Of a stretch of 64,000 nt of DNA, positions 1 through 29,928 are shown piece by piece. The DNA comes from Cinclus cinclus (taxonomy: Eukaryota; Chordata; Aves; Passeriformes; Cinclidae). Within the stretch, counting starts at the first letter, position 1; each line of letters starts with the position of its first letter. A program made the translations under genes and the position numbers. The notes under the pieces were generated by a model. That model made no database searches. It had not been told where the DNA came from and saw nothing but the letters and a program-made list of their open reading frames with translations. The stretch is taken from positions 751,503 through 815,502 of the forward strand of contig NC_085080.1 of NCBI RefSeq assembly GCF_963662255.1. Reading direction: 5' to 3'.

Positions 1-700
1 ATCCATCATCCATCCATCCATCATCCATCCATCCATCATCCATCCATCATCCATCCATCATCCATCCATCCATCCATCCATCCATCCATCCATCTATCCA
101 TCATCCATCCATCCATCCATCCATCATCCATCATCCATCCATCCATCCATCATCCATCCATCATCCATCCATCCATCCATCATCCATCCATCCATCCATC
201 CATCCATCCATCATCCATCTACCCATCCATCATCCATCCATCCATCCATCCATCATCCATCATCCATCCATCATCCATCCATCCATCCATCCATCCATCA
301 TCCATCATCCATCATCCATCATCCATCCATCCATCCATCATCCATCCATCCATCATCCATCCATCCATCATCCATCCATCCATCGCCATCCATCCATCCA
401 TCCATCCATCATCCATCCATCCATCCATCCATCATCCATCATCCATCCATCCATCATCCATCATCCATCCATCATCCATCCATCCATCCATCATCCATCC
501 ATCATCCATCCATCCATCCATCATCCATCCATCCATCCATCCATCATCCATCCATCCATCCATCCATCATCCATCCATCCATCCATCCATCATCCATCAT
601 CCATCCATCCATCATCCATCCATCATCCATCCATCCATCATCCATCTACCCATCCATCCATCCATCCATCATCCATCCATCCATCGCCATCCATCCATCC
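1..700. repeat. ATCC microsatellite with ATC interruptions
   Basis: The first 700 bases are an almost pure CATC/CATCC array with irregular CAT triplet interruptions, two ATCTACCC variants and a GCC variant. It lies in the SYNGAP1 intron following the exon at 757-1311 and stops about 50 bases from that donor. No coding signal is seen. Confidence 0.97.
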
Positions 701-756
701 TTCCCACCATCCCAACCCCAAATCCCTCCAGCCCCATCCCTCCCCGCAAACCCCAC

Positions 757-21830
<21,074 letters not shown>

Positions 21831-21854
21831 GGTGCCACCGGCGCGCGACACCCC

Positions 21855-22318
21855 CGGCGGGGGGAGGGGCGGGGGGAGGGGCGAGGGGGAGGGGCGAGGG
21901 GGGAGGGGGAGGGGGGGAGGACCGAAAATGGGGAGGGGGGAGGGGGGGCAAAAGGGGGGGGAGGGGCCGGGACACGAAGGGGAGGGGGGAGGAGCCGGAA
22001 ATGGGGGAGGGGCCAGAAGGGGGAGGGGTTAAGGGTGGGGGAGGGGCCAGAACGGGAACCGGGAAACGGAGGGGGGGGGAGGGGGGGGGAAGACCGGGAG
22101 TGGGGGGGGAGGGGCGAAGGGGGAGGGGGCGGGCCCAAATAGGCGGGGGGAGGGGCCGGGAGCGAAGGGGGAGGAGCCAGAGGGGGAGGGCCCAAGGTGG
22201 GGGGAGGGGCGAGCCGAGGGAGCCCCGGGATGGGGAGGGGGGGGAGGGGGAGAGAAACGGGGGGTGGGGGAGGGGAAAGAGGAGGGGGAGGGGGGAGGGA
22301 AAGGGGGGGTGGGGACTC
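21855..22318. repeat. Polypurine GGGGAGGGG tract in SYNGAP1 5' flank
   Basis: About 460 bases almost purely A and G on the plus strand (GGGGGAGGGGC, GGGAGGGG, GGAGGGGAAAG). It lies just upstream of the SYNGAP1 start codon, so it would be 5' UTR, a 5' intron or promoter. Confidence 0.9.
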
Positions 22319-22339
22319 CCCCTCCCCCCCTTCCACCCC

Positions 22340-22436
22340 CGGCCGCTTCCGGCGGCGGCGGTGACGTCACGGCGCGGGGGCGGGGCCCCGCGGGTCACGT
22401 GGGGGCGGCGGCGGCGCGAGCGGCGCGCGGGGAGCG
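22340..22436. promoter_or_regulatory. Divergent SYNGAP1/CUTA promoter and CUTA non-coding exon 1
   Basis: A CpG-dense block with an ETS-type CTTCCGG near 22,346, a full CRE palindrome TGACGTCA at 22,362-22,369, GC boxes around 22,375-22,386 and CACGTG at 22,396-22,401. It ends at a plus-strand donor GGAGCG/GTGAGC (22,436/22,437) that would close a non-coding CUTA exon 1. SYNGAP1 reads left and CUTA right from here. The elements are sequence matches; activity is inferred. Confidence 0.7.
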
Positions 22437-23010
22437 GTGAGCGGGGGGAGGGGCGGTGGGGAGGGGGCGAGGGGAAGGGGAGGGGGAGGGGCAGGCCGGG
22501 GGTGGGGGCCAAGGGGGATTTGGGGCGAGTTTGGGGAGAATTGGGGGAGAATCGGGGAAATTTGGGGAGGGGGAGGGGCCCGCGGGGGGAGAATCGGGGA
22601 AATTTGGGAGGGGGAGGGGCCGGGGGGGAGAATCGGAGAAATTTGGGGAGGGGGCGAGTTTGGGTCGGGTTTTTTGGGTCTGGGGGCGATTTTGGGGTCG
22701 GGTTTTTGGGTCTGGAGGAGATTTTGGGGTCGGGTTTTGGGTCTGGGGTCTCTGGAGAGGTTTGGGGGCAATTTTGGGGTGGGGTTTTGGGGGAATTTTG
22801 GGAGGGAATTGTGGGGTGGGTGAACGGGGGGCTGGGCACAATTGGGGGGGGGCTTTTGGGGCTGGGGGTATTTGGGGGATTTTGGGAATTTGGGGGATTT
22901 TGGGAATTTGGGGGATTTTGGGGGGATTTGGGGTCAGTTTTGGGGGTTTTGGGGTCAGGTTTTGAGTCTGGGGTCCCTTTTGGGGTCTCAGCCCCTCCCC
23001 TCCCCCCCAG
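22437..23010. repeat. G-rich repeats in CUTA intron 1
   Basis: GGGGAGAATCGGGGAAATTT units (about four copies, 22,530-22,650), TTTGGGTCTGGGG units (22,655-22,760) and GGGGGATTTTGGGAATTT units (22,865-22,930), then the acceptor TCCCCCCCAG at 23,010. Confidence 0.85.
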
Positions 23011-23044
23011 GAAGTGCCGGCGGCCGATGAGAGCGGCCTGGGCT
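23011..23044 (+). CDS. CUTA: CUTA first coding exon
   Basis: A 34-base exon between TCCCCCCCAG and the donor GCT/GTGAGT. ATG at 23,027-23,029 opens MRAAWA. In frame with the next exon it continues [11 protein letters not shown], a hydrophobic N-terminus like the leader of mammalian CUTA isoforms. Confidence 0.8.
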
Positions 23045-24147
23045 GTGAGTGCCTCTATCGCGATATGGGAGGGGATATCGGGATATGGGAAGGGGGTATC
23101 GCGATATGGGAAGGGGGTGACAGGGCCGGTATCGCGAGGGGGGCTCCGTGTCAGGGGCGGCGGTCGAGACGCGGCCGTCGCGATAGGGGGATGTCACGAC
23201 AGGAACGTATCGCGACAGAGATATCGCGACAGAGCGCGGGTATCGCGACGGGGGTAGCGCGGGGGTATCGCGACGTGGGGTTATGGCCGCACGTGGGGCT
23301 GTCGGGACGGGAGTATCGCGACACGGGCGTCGCGACGCGCCAATAGAGCGTGACTCGCCAGCGTATCGTGACGTGTGGGTTCATCACCACGCGCTGGTGC
23401 CGATATATCGCGACGTGCCGGTATATCGCGACGTGCTGCTGCACTGCGACATCCCCGTACCGATACGTCGCGACACGCCGATGTATCGTGACATGCCGAC
23501 GCCAGTGTCACGACGTGCCGGTACCGATGTATCGCGACTTGCAGATGTGCCGCGACGCAGCGACGCGTCGCGACACGCCGACATATCGCGACACGCTGCT
23601 GTCAGTATATCGCGACAGATCGGTGCCGCTATGTCGCGACGCGCTGGTACCGACATATCGCGACACAGCGATGTATCGCGACGTGCCAACGTTGGCGTCG
23701 CAATGCGCCGGGTTCTGATACATCGTGACTTGCCGATACACCACGACTCTCGGGGATGTCGCGACGCTCGGGGATGTCGCGACGCTCGGGGCTGTCGCGA
23801 CTCTCGGGGATGTCGCGATGCTCGGGGATGTTGCGACTCTCAGGGATGTCGCGACGCTCGGGGATGTCGCGACGCGCCGGTGCCGTCTGTCCCCAGGCGC
23901 TGTCGCTGCTGCTGCTGCCGGGGCTGGGCCGGCGAGCGCCGCCCATGGCCAGCGCTGCCCCGGGGACGGCGGGGGACGCCCGCGCGGCACCGCCGGGAAC
24001 GTCACCGGAGCAGGGGACGCCGGGGGTGACGCCGGGGGTGACGCCGGATACGCCCCCGGCAGCGTCTCGGCCGCTTTCGTCACCTGCCCCAACCTGAGCG
24101 TGGCCACCGAGCTGGCCAGGTGACAGCAGGGACAGGGGTGGGGACAG

Positions 24148-24180
<33 letters not shown>

Positions 24181-24523
24181 GACAGGGACAGGGGACAGGG
24201 GACAGGGACAGGGGACAGGGACAGGGACGGGGGACAGGGACAGGGACGGGGACAGGGACAGGGACGGGGACAGGGACAGGGACAGGGACGGGGACGGGGA
24301 CAGGACAAGGACAGAGACAGGGGTGGGGACAGGGACAGGGACAGGGATGGGGACAGGGACAGGGACAGGGACGGGGACAGGGACAGGGATGGGGACAGGG
24401 ACAGGGACAGGGACAGGGACGGGGACAGGGATGGGGACAGGGACAGGAGACACCACAGGGACACTGACCCCAGGGGTGACACTGTCTCAGGGGACCACAG
24501 GGGAGGTGACACAGGAGGTGACA

Positions 24524-24556
<33 letters not shown>

Positions 24557-26256
24557 GGGTTGGTGACACAGGAGGTGACACAGGAGGTGACACTGTCCCT
24601 GTCCCTGTCCCTGTCCCTGGGGTTGGTGACACAGGAGGTGACACAGGAGGTGACACTGTCCCTGTCCCTGTCCCTGGGGTTGGTGACACAGGAGGTGACA
24701 CAGGAGGTGACACTGTCCCTGTCCCTGTCCCAGGGCTCTGGTCCAGCAGCGTTTGGCCGCCTGCGTGAACATCGTACCTGGGGTCACCTCAGTGTGAGTG
24801 GGGACAGGGGGGACATTGGGGACATTGGGGACATTGGGGACATTGGGGGCACTGGGGGGACATTGGGGACATTGGGGGCACTGGGGGGACATTGGGGACA
24901 TTGGGGACATTGGGGACAGGGGGGACAGGGGGGACATTGGGGACATTGGGGGCACTGGGGGGACATTGGGGACATTGGGGACATTGGGGACAAGGGGGGA
25001 CAGGGGGGACATTGGGGACAGGGGGGACATTGGGGACATTGGGGACAGGGGGGACATTGGGGACATTGGGGACAGGGGGGACAGGGGGGTGACATCACTG
25101 GGGACATTGAGGGGATTGGGGACCATGGCAGGGATTGGGGACACTGGGGTGACATTGAGGGCACAGGGGGACATTGGGGACATTGGGGGGATTGAAGGCA
25201 CTGGGGACACTGAGGGAGGTGCCAGCCCCAATGTCCCCCCGATGTCCCCAATGTCCCCCCGATGTCCCCAATGTCCCCCCAATGTCCCCCCAATGTCCCC
25301 CCGATGTCCCCCCAGGTACACGTGGCAGGGGAAGTTGGAGGAGGACAGTGAGGTCCTGATGGTGAGTGATGTCCCCATATGTCCCCAATGTCCCCCCAAT
25401 GTCCCCAATGATGTCCCCAATGTCCCCAAATGTCCCCAATGTCCCCCCAATGTCCCCAATGATGTCCCCAATGTCCCCAAATGTCCCCCCAATGTCCCCA
25501 ATGTCCCCAATGTCCCCAATGATGTCCCCAATGTCCCCAAATGTCCCCAATGTCCCCAATGATGTCCCCAATGTCCCCAATGTCCCCCAATGTCCCCCCA
25601 ATGATGTCCCCAGTGTCCCCAATGTCCCCCCAATGTCCCCAATGATGTCCCCAATGATGTCCCCAGTGTCCCCAATGTCCCCCCAATGTCCCCAATGATG
25701 TCCCCAATGATGTCCCCAATGTCCCCAGTGATGTCCCCAATGTCCCCAGTGATGTCCCCAATGTCCCCCCAGATGATCAAGACCCGCAGTTCCCGGGTGC
25801 CGGCGCTCACCGACTTCATCCGGTGGGGACTTGGGGACACCTCGGCCTTTGGGGTCCCCGGGGGGATTTTGGGGGGTCCTGGGGGATGGGGGCGTTCCCA
25901 GGGGGATTTTGGGGTCTCTGGGGAGATTTTTGGGGGGTCCCAGGCACAGTCTGGGGGGTCCTGGGGGGGATTTTGGGGGGTCCTGGGGGGAATTTTGGGG
26001 GATCCTGGGGGGATCATTGACTATTGATTATTGATTATTGATTATCGATTGGTTTTGGGGTGCCCTGTCCAGGTGATTATTGATCATTGATTATTGACTA
26101 TTGATTATTGATTATCGATTATCGATAATCGATTGGTTTTGGGGTGCCCTGTCCAGGTGCCATCACCCGTACGAGGTCCCCGAGGTCGTGGCGCTGCCGG
26201 TGGCTCAGGGGAACGCTCCGTACCTGCGCTGGGTGGGCGACGCCGTGCCCCCCTGA
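23027..26256 (+). CDS. CUTA: CUTA, CutA divalent-cation-tolerance homologue
   Basis: CutA1 proteins form very stable trimers. Bacterial CutA is tied to copper tolerance, and the vertebrate protein affects maturation and membrane anchoring of acetylcholinesterase. Coding exons are 23027-23044, 23897-24119, 24734-24793, 25316-25361, 25773-25822 and 26157-26256. The conserved core runs from [16 protein letters not shown] through [29 protein letters not shown] and [13 protein letters not shown] to a C-terminus VGDAVPP and TGA. The N-terminus has a short leucine-rich hydrophobic stretch. All junctions from exon 2 onward are GT/AG and in phase, but the frame entering exon 2 from the ATG differs by one base from the frame of the conserved core. 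The C-terminus is shorter than in mammals. It is divergent with SYNGAP1 and convergent with PHF1. Confidence 0.94.
23045..23885. repeat. TATCGCGAC CpG-rich minisatellite
   Basis: About 35 divergent units built on GATATCGCGACG / GTATCGCGACAC with TCGCGA palindromes. The last 130 bases become GGGATGTCGCGACGCTCG, about nine copies at period 18. It lies in the second CUTA intron. Confidence 0.94.
23897..24119 (+). CDS. CUTA: CUTA exon 2 (leader and start of the CutA core)
   Basis: Acceptor GTCTGTCCCCAG, donor CCAG/GTGACA. The 5' part in the frame of the upstream ATG reads [20 protein letters not shown], like the mammalian LLLLPRVLLTMASG. The 3' part in another frame reads [19 protein letters not shown]. 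One base is missing (or two extra) between them. A GTGACGCCGGGG direct repeat at about 24,015-24,050 is the likeliest spot. Confidence 0.85.
24120..24465. repeat. GGGACA hexamer array
   Basis: About 55 hexamers GGGACA / GGGACG / GGGATG in the CUTA intron after exon 2. Confidence 0.95.
24466..24733. repeat. GGTGACACAGGAGGTGACAC plus CCCTGT array
   Basis: Four copies of a unit of about 60-75 bases: tandem GGTGACACAGGA, then TGTCCCTGTCCC and CTGGGGTTGG. The last copy merges with the exon 3 acceptor TGTCCCAG/GGCTCTGG, so the CTGGGGTTGG segments may be decayed relatives of that exon edge. Confidence 0.9.
24734..24793 (+). CDS. CUTA: CUTA exon 3
   Basis: 60 bases; encodes (R)[19 protein letters not shown](V). 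Acceptor CCTGTCCCAG, donor GT/GTGAGT. It matches the CutA helix with the AACVN motif. Confidence 0.96.
24794..25212. repeat. TTGGGGACA array in CUTA intron 3
   Basis: About 38 units of ATTGGGGAC with GGGGGGACATTGGGG variants; purine-rich on the sense strand. Confidence 0.94.
25220..25315. repeat. TGTCCCCAA array, inverted relative to the previous one
   Basis: AATGTCCCCC / GATGTCCCC units, the reverse complement of the block at 24,794-25,212, running into the exon 4 acceptor. Confidence 0.93.
25316..25361 (+). CDS. CUTA: CUTA exon 4
   Basis: 46 bases; acceptor TCCCCCCAG, donor ATG/GTGAGT. It encodes [15 protein letters not shown], matching the conserved [12 protein letters not shown] strand of CutA. 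Confidence 0.96.
25362..25772. repeat. CCCAATGATGTCCCCAATGT array in CUTA intron 4
   Basis: About 40 units of ATGTCCCCA with ATGATGTCCCC variants, on the same strand as 25,220-25,315 and reverse complementary to 24,794-25,212. Confidence 0.94.
25773..25822 (+). CDS. CUTA: CUTA exon 5
   Basis: 50 bases; encodes [16 protein letters not shown] plus two bases. Acceptor TCCCCCCAG, donor CG/GTGGGG. Confidence 0.96.
25823..26156. repeat. CUTA intron 5: GGGGGATTTTGGGG repeat, TTGATTATTGATTA repeat and duplicated acceptor
   Basis: 25,850-26,010 is G-rich TTTTGGGGGGTCC repeat. 26,015-26,130 is an AT-rich GATTATTGATTATCGATT array. The 30-base acceptor block GGTTTTGGGGTGCCCTGTCC then AGGTG occurs twice, near 26,051-26,075 and at 26,134-26,158; the second is the real exon boundary. 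Confidence 0.93.
26157..26256 (+). CDS. CUTA: CUTA last coding exon
   Basis: Acceptor CTGTCCAG. It encodes (R)[18 protein letters not shown] through [10 protein letters not shown] and TGA at 26,254-26,256. It has the HPYE motif and PVAQGN turn of CutA. The tail after the LRWV helix is only six residues, shorter than in mammals. Confidence 0.95.
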
Positions 26257-26274
26257 ACCCCCAAAACAACCCAG

Positions 26275-27155
26275 AAATACACCCTGAGACACCCCAAAAA
26301 CATCCCAAAAAACATCCCAAAACACCCCAAAAACATCCCAAAAAACATCCCAAAAAACATCTCAAAACACCCCAAAAACATCCCAAAAACCACCCTGAAA
26401 CACCTTAAAACATCCCAGAAAACACCTTAAAACACCCCAAAAAACACCTTAAAACATCCCAAAAACCACCCTGAAACACCCCAAAAAACATCCCAAAAAA
26501 CCACCCAAAAAACATCCCAAAACATCCCAAAAACCACCCCAAAAAACATCCCAAAAACACCCCAAAAAAACCACCCCAAAACATCCCAAAAAACACCCCA
26601 AAAAACACCCCGAAAACCCCAAAAGCCACCCCAAAAACATCCCAAAAAAACCACCCAAAAAACATCCAAAAACATCCCAAAAACATCCCAAAACATCCCA
26701 AAAAACACCCCAAAAACATCCCAAAACATCCCAAAAAACATCCCAAAAACAGCCCAGAAATACGCCCTGAGACACCCCAAAAAACATCCCAAAAAACATC
26801 CCAAAACACCCCAAAAACATCCCAAAAAAATCCCAAAAAACATCCCAAAACATCCCAAAAACCACCCCAAAAACCACCCCAAAACACCCCAAAAAACACC
26901 TTAAAACATCCCAAAAACCACCCTGAAACACCCCAAAAACATCCCAAAAAACCACCCAAAAAACACCCCAAAAACATCCCAAAAACACCCCAAAAACATC
27001 CCAACATCGCAAAACATCCCAAAAAACCACCCAAAAAACATCCCAAAACATCCCAAAAACATCCCAAAAACCACCCCAAAAACATCCCAAAAACCACCCC
27101 AAAAAACACCCCGAAAACCCCAAAAGCCACCCCAAAAACATCCCAAAATGTCCCC
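26275..27155. repeat. CATCCCAAAAA / CACCCCAAAAA array
   Basis: About 80 units of 11-12 bases. Intergenic between the convergent CUTA and PHF1 3' ends. Confidence 0.95.
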
Positions 27156-27159
27156 AAAA

Positions 27160-28190
27160 TCCCCCTGAACCCCAAAATTCCTGAATCCCCAAAATCCCCC
27201 AAATTCCCGAACCCCAAAATTCTGGAACCTCAGAATTCCCGAATCCCAAAATCCCCCAAATTCCCCTGAACCCGCAAAATCCCCAAATCCCCCTGAACCC
27301 CAAAATCCCCAAAATTCCCGGACCCCAAAATCCCCAAAATTCCTGAACCCCAAAATTCCCGAACCCCAAAATTTCCTGAACCCCAAAATCCCCAAAATTC
27401 CGGAACCCCAAAATTCCCGAACCCCAAAATTCCTGAATCCCCAAAATCCCCAAAATTCCTGAATCCCAAAATTCCCAAATCCCCCTGAACACCAAAATTC
27501 CGGAACCCCCAAATTCCTGAACCGCAAAATCCCCAAAATTTCCGAACCCCAAAATTCCCGAACCCCAAAATCCCCAAAATTCCTGAACCCCAAAATTCCT
27601 GAACCGCAAAATCCCCAAAATTTCCGAACCCCAAAATTCCCGAACCCCAAAATCCCCAAAATTCCTGAACCCCAAAATTCCCGAACCCCAAAATTTCCTG
27701 AACCGCAAAATCCCCAAAATTCCAGAACCCCAAAATTCCTGAACACCAAAATCCCCAAAATTCCCGAACCCCAAAATTCCTGAACCCCAAAATTCCCGAA
27801 CCCCAAAATCCCCAAAATTCCCGAACCCCCAAATCCCCAAAATTCCCGAACCCCAAAATTCCTGAACCGCAAAATCCCCAAAATTTCCGAACCCCAAAAT
27901 TCCCGAACCCCAAAATTCTTGAACCCCAAAATCCCCAAATCCCCAAAATTCCCGAACCCCAAATTCCCAAAATCCCCAAAATTCCTGAACCCCAAAATCC
28001 CTTGAACCCCCCCCGAACCCCAAAATCCGCCCCTTGGAGCCCCCAAATCTTCTCTGAACCCCCAAAATTTCTAAATTCCCCCCCCCCCAAAATTCCCCCC
28101 AAATCCTTCCCTGAACCCCAAATCCCCAAAATTCCCCCCAAAAATTCCTGAACACCCCCCCCCCCCAAATTCCCCTTTGAACCCCAAAAT
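27160..28190. repeat. CCCCAAAATTCCCGAA array
   Basis: About 65 units of ACCCCAAAATTCC(C/T)GA with CCCCAAAATCCCCAAAATT. Intergenic. Confidence 0.95.
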
Positions 28191-28500
28191 TCCGGGGGTG
28201 GGGGAGGGGGAACCCCGAGTTTGGGGAATAAAGAGGGGAAAAAATTTAAAAAAAAAAAAAATCCCAAAATTTGGGGGATTTGGGGCTTTTGGGGGACCCC
28301 AAAAATTGGGGTGGGGGAGGGGAAGGGAGAGACCCCCCAAATTTTTTTTTTTTTTTGGGGGGGGGGGAAGGGCGGGAACCCCAAAAAATTTGGAGGTGGG
28401 GGAGGGGGAATCCCTAAAATTGGGGGGAGGGGTCCCCAAAAACCGCCAGGCCACGCCCACCCCGGCTACGCCCACCCCGGCCACGCCCACCGGAAATCCG
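28191..28500. other. Homopolymer-rich intergenic spacer
   Basis: It has AATAAA at 28,227-28,232 on the plus strand, long A and T runs, and a CCACGCCCACCCCGGCTACG block at 28,450-28,490. The AATAAA could be a distal CUTA polyadenylation signal, but no nearer one was seen and this is weak. Confidence 0.4.
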
Positions 28501-29699
28501 CTCCAGAAAGGCCCAAAATGAAGAAATTCCACCCAAAATTTGCAGGTTTTGGATTTTTTTTTTTTTTTTTTTGGAGGGGGATGGGGGTGAGGTTTTTTTT
28601 GGGGGGGGGGGGGAGGGGTCCCCCCAAAATTTTTGGGGTGGGGGCGGGGCCTGAGGTGGCCACGCCCCCACCTGAGGCCCCTCCCCTCCTCTGAAATTTT
28701 CTCCGTAGTGACAAAAATTCAAAATTTCCACCCCAAAATTTTTTTGGGGGGATTTTTTGGGGGTTGTGACCCCAAATGGTTTGGGTTTTTTTTTTTTTTT
28801 TTTTTTTTGGAGGGTCCCCCAAATTTTTCGGGGGTGGGGCCAGATGTGGCCACGCCCCCTTCGCAGACCACGCCCCCTCTCCATTTCCCACTAATTCTTC
28901 TCTAAAGTGCCAAAAATAAGGATTTTTATCCCAAAATTTGGGGGGGTTGGGGGCTGGAACCCCAAATTTTTTGGGGGGGGTGGGGTTTGGTCTTCCCCCA
29001 AAATTTGTGGGCGTGGTCAGAGAGTGCCACGCCCCCTCCAGGCCACTCCCCCTCCTCAATTCTTCTCGGAATTGCCAAAATTTAAAGACTTTCATCCCAA
29101 AATTTCAGGGATTTTGGGGTGGGGACCTCGATATTTTTTTGGGGGGGGGTGCGGGGAGGGTGGTCCCCAAATTTTTTTGGGGGGCGGGGTCAGAGGTGAC
29201 CACGCCCCCTCCTCATGTCCCCTTAACTCTTCCCTAAAGTGCCAAAAGTAACGAGTTTTCACCCCGAATCTCGGTGGTTTTTGGGTTGGGACCCAAAAAT
29301 TTGATTTGGGGTGGGGAGGGGGGTGGGGGCGTGTCCCAAAAAATTGTGGGCGGGGGTATAGGTGACCACGCCCCTTTAGGCCACGCCCCACGCCGCCCCC
29401 CCCCCGCCGTTTCCCCTTAAATCCCCCCTAAAGTGCCAAAATTGAAAGATTTTTATCCCAAAACTTCGGGGTTTTTTGGGGTCGGGACCCCGATATTTTT
29501 GGGGTGGGGTCCCCAAAATTTGTGGGCGTGGCCAGAGGCGACCACGCCCCCTCCTGAATGCCCCTTCAGTCTTTGCTAAAGTGCCCCAAATAAGGATTTC
29601 TCACCCCAAATTTCGGGGATTTCGGGGTTTGTTTTTTTGTTTTTTTTTTTTTGGGGGGGGGGGGGGGGTCCCCCCCCGAGTGTCGGGGTGGGGGAGGGG
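28500..29699. repeat. About 175-bp tandem repeat downstream of PHF1 stop
   Basis: Six to seven units, each with a CTAAAGTGCCAAAAT-like box, G/T homopolymers and a GGTCAGAGGTGACCACGCC-like box. The latter recurs near 28,640, 28,838, 29,010, 29,185, 29,350 and 29,530. Spacing is 165-198 bases. The end of the PHF1 coding exon (GGTCAGAGCACGGCCCCTCC on the plus strand, at about 29,699) occupies the position of the next box. Confidence 0.88.
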
Positions 29700-29928
29700 T
29701 CAGAGCACGGCCCCTCCCCCCCACTCCAGCAGGTACTGAACGGTCCCGTCCAGCGTCACACGGCGCGCCAGCACGCGGGGGGGCGGGGCCTGGGCCGGGG
29801 GGGGCGGGGCCAGCGCGGGGGGAGGGGCCGGGGAGGGGGATGGGGAGGGGCCGGGGAGGGGGAGGGGCCGGCGGCGCGAGGGGGGAGGGGGAGGGGGAGG
29901 GGCGGGATCCGGGTCCGGCGTGGGAGAG
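29700..29928 (-). CDS. PHF1: PHF1 terminal coding exon (C-terminal Polycomb-like domain)
   Basis: 229 bases; acceptor CTCTCCCCAG, stop TGA at 29,702-29,700. A long proline/serine-rich lead is followed by [20 protein letters not shown] and GGAVL, matching the mammalian ending RVLARRVRPDGSVQYLVEWG. This chromo-like tail mediates PRC2 contact and dimerisation in the family. Confidence 0.95.

Noticed and set aside
21836..21851. An upstream GTG start extending SYNGAP1 to MSRAGGT-MSYVPFR
   Set aside because: It would need a non-ATG start; the ATG at 21,830 has a good context and matches the known isoform start.
28221..28234. AATAAA as the CUTA polyadenylation signal
   Set aside because: It is nearly 2 kb past the stop, within homopolymer-rich repeats; kept only as a weak possibility, not as a feature of its own.
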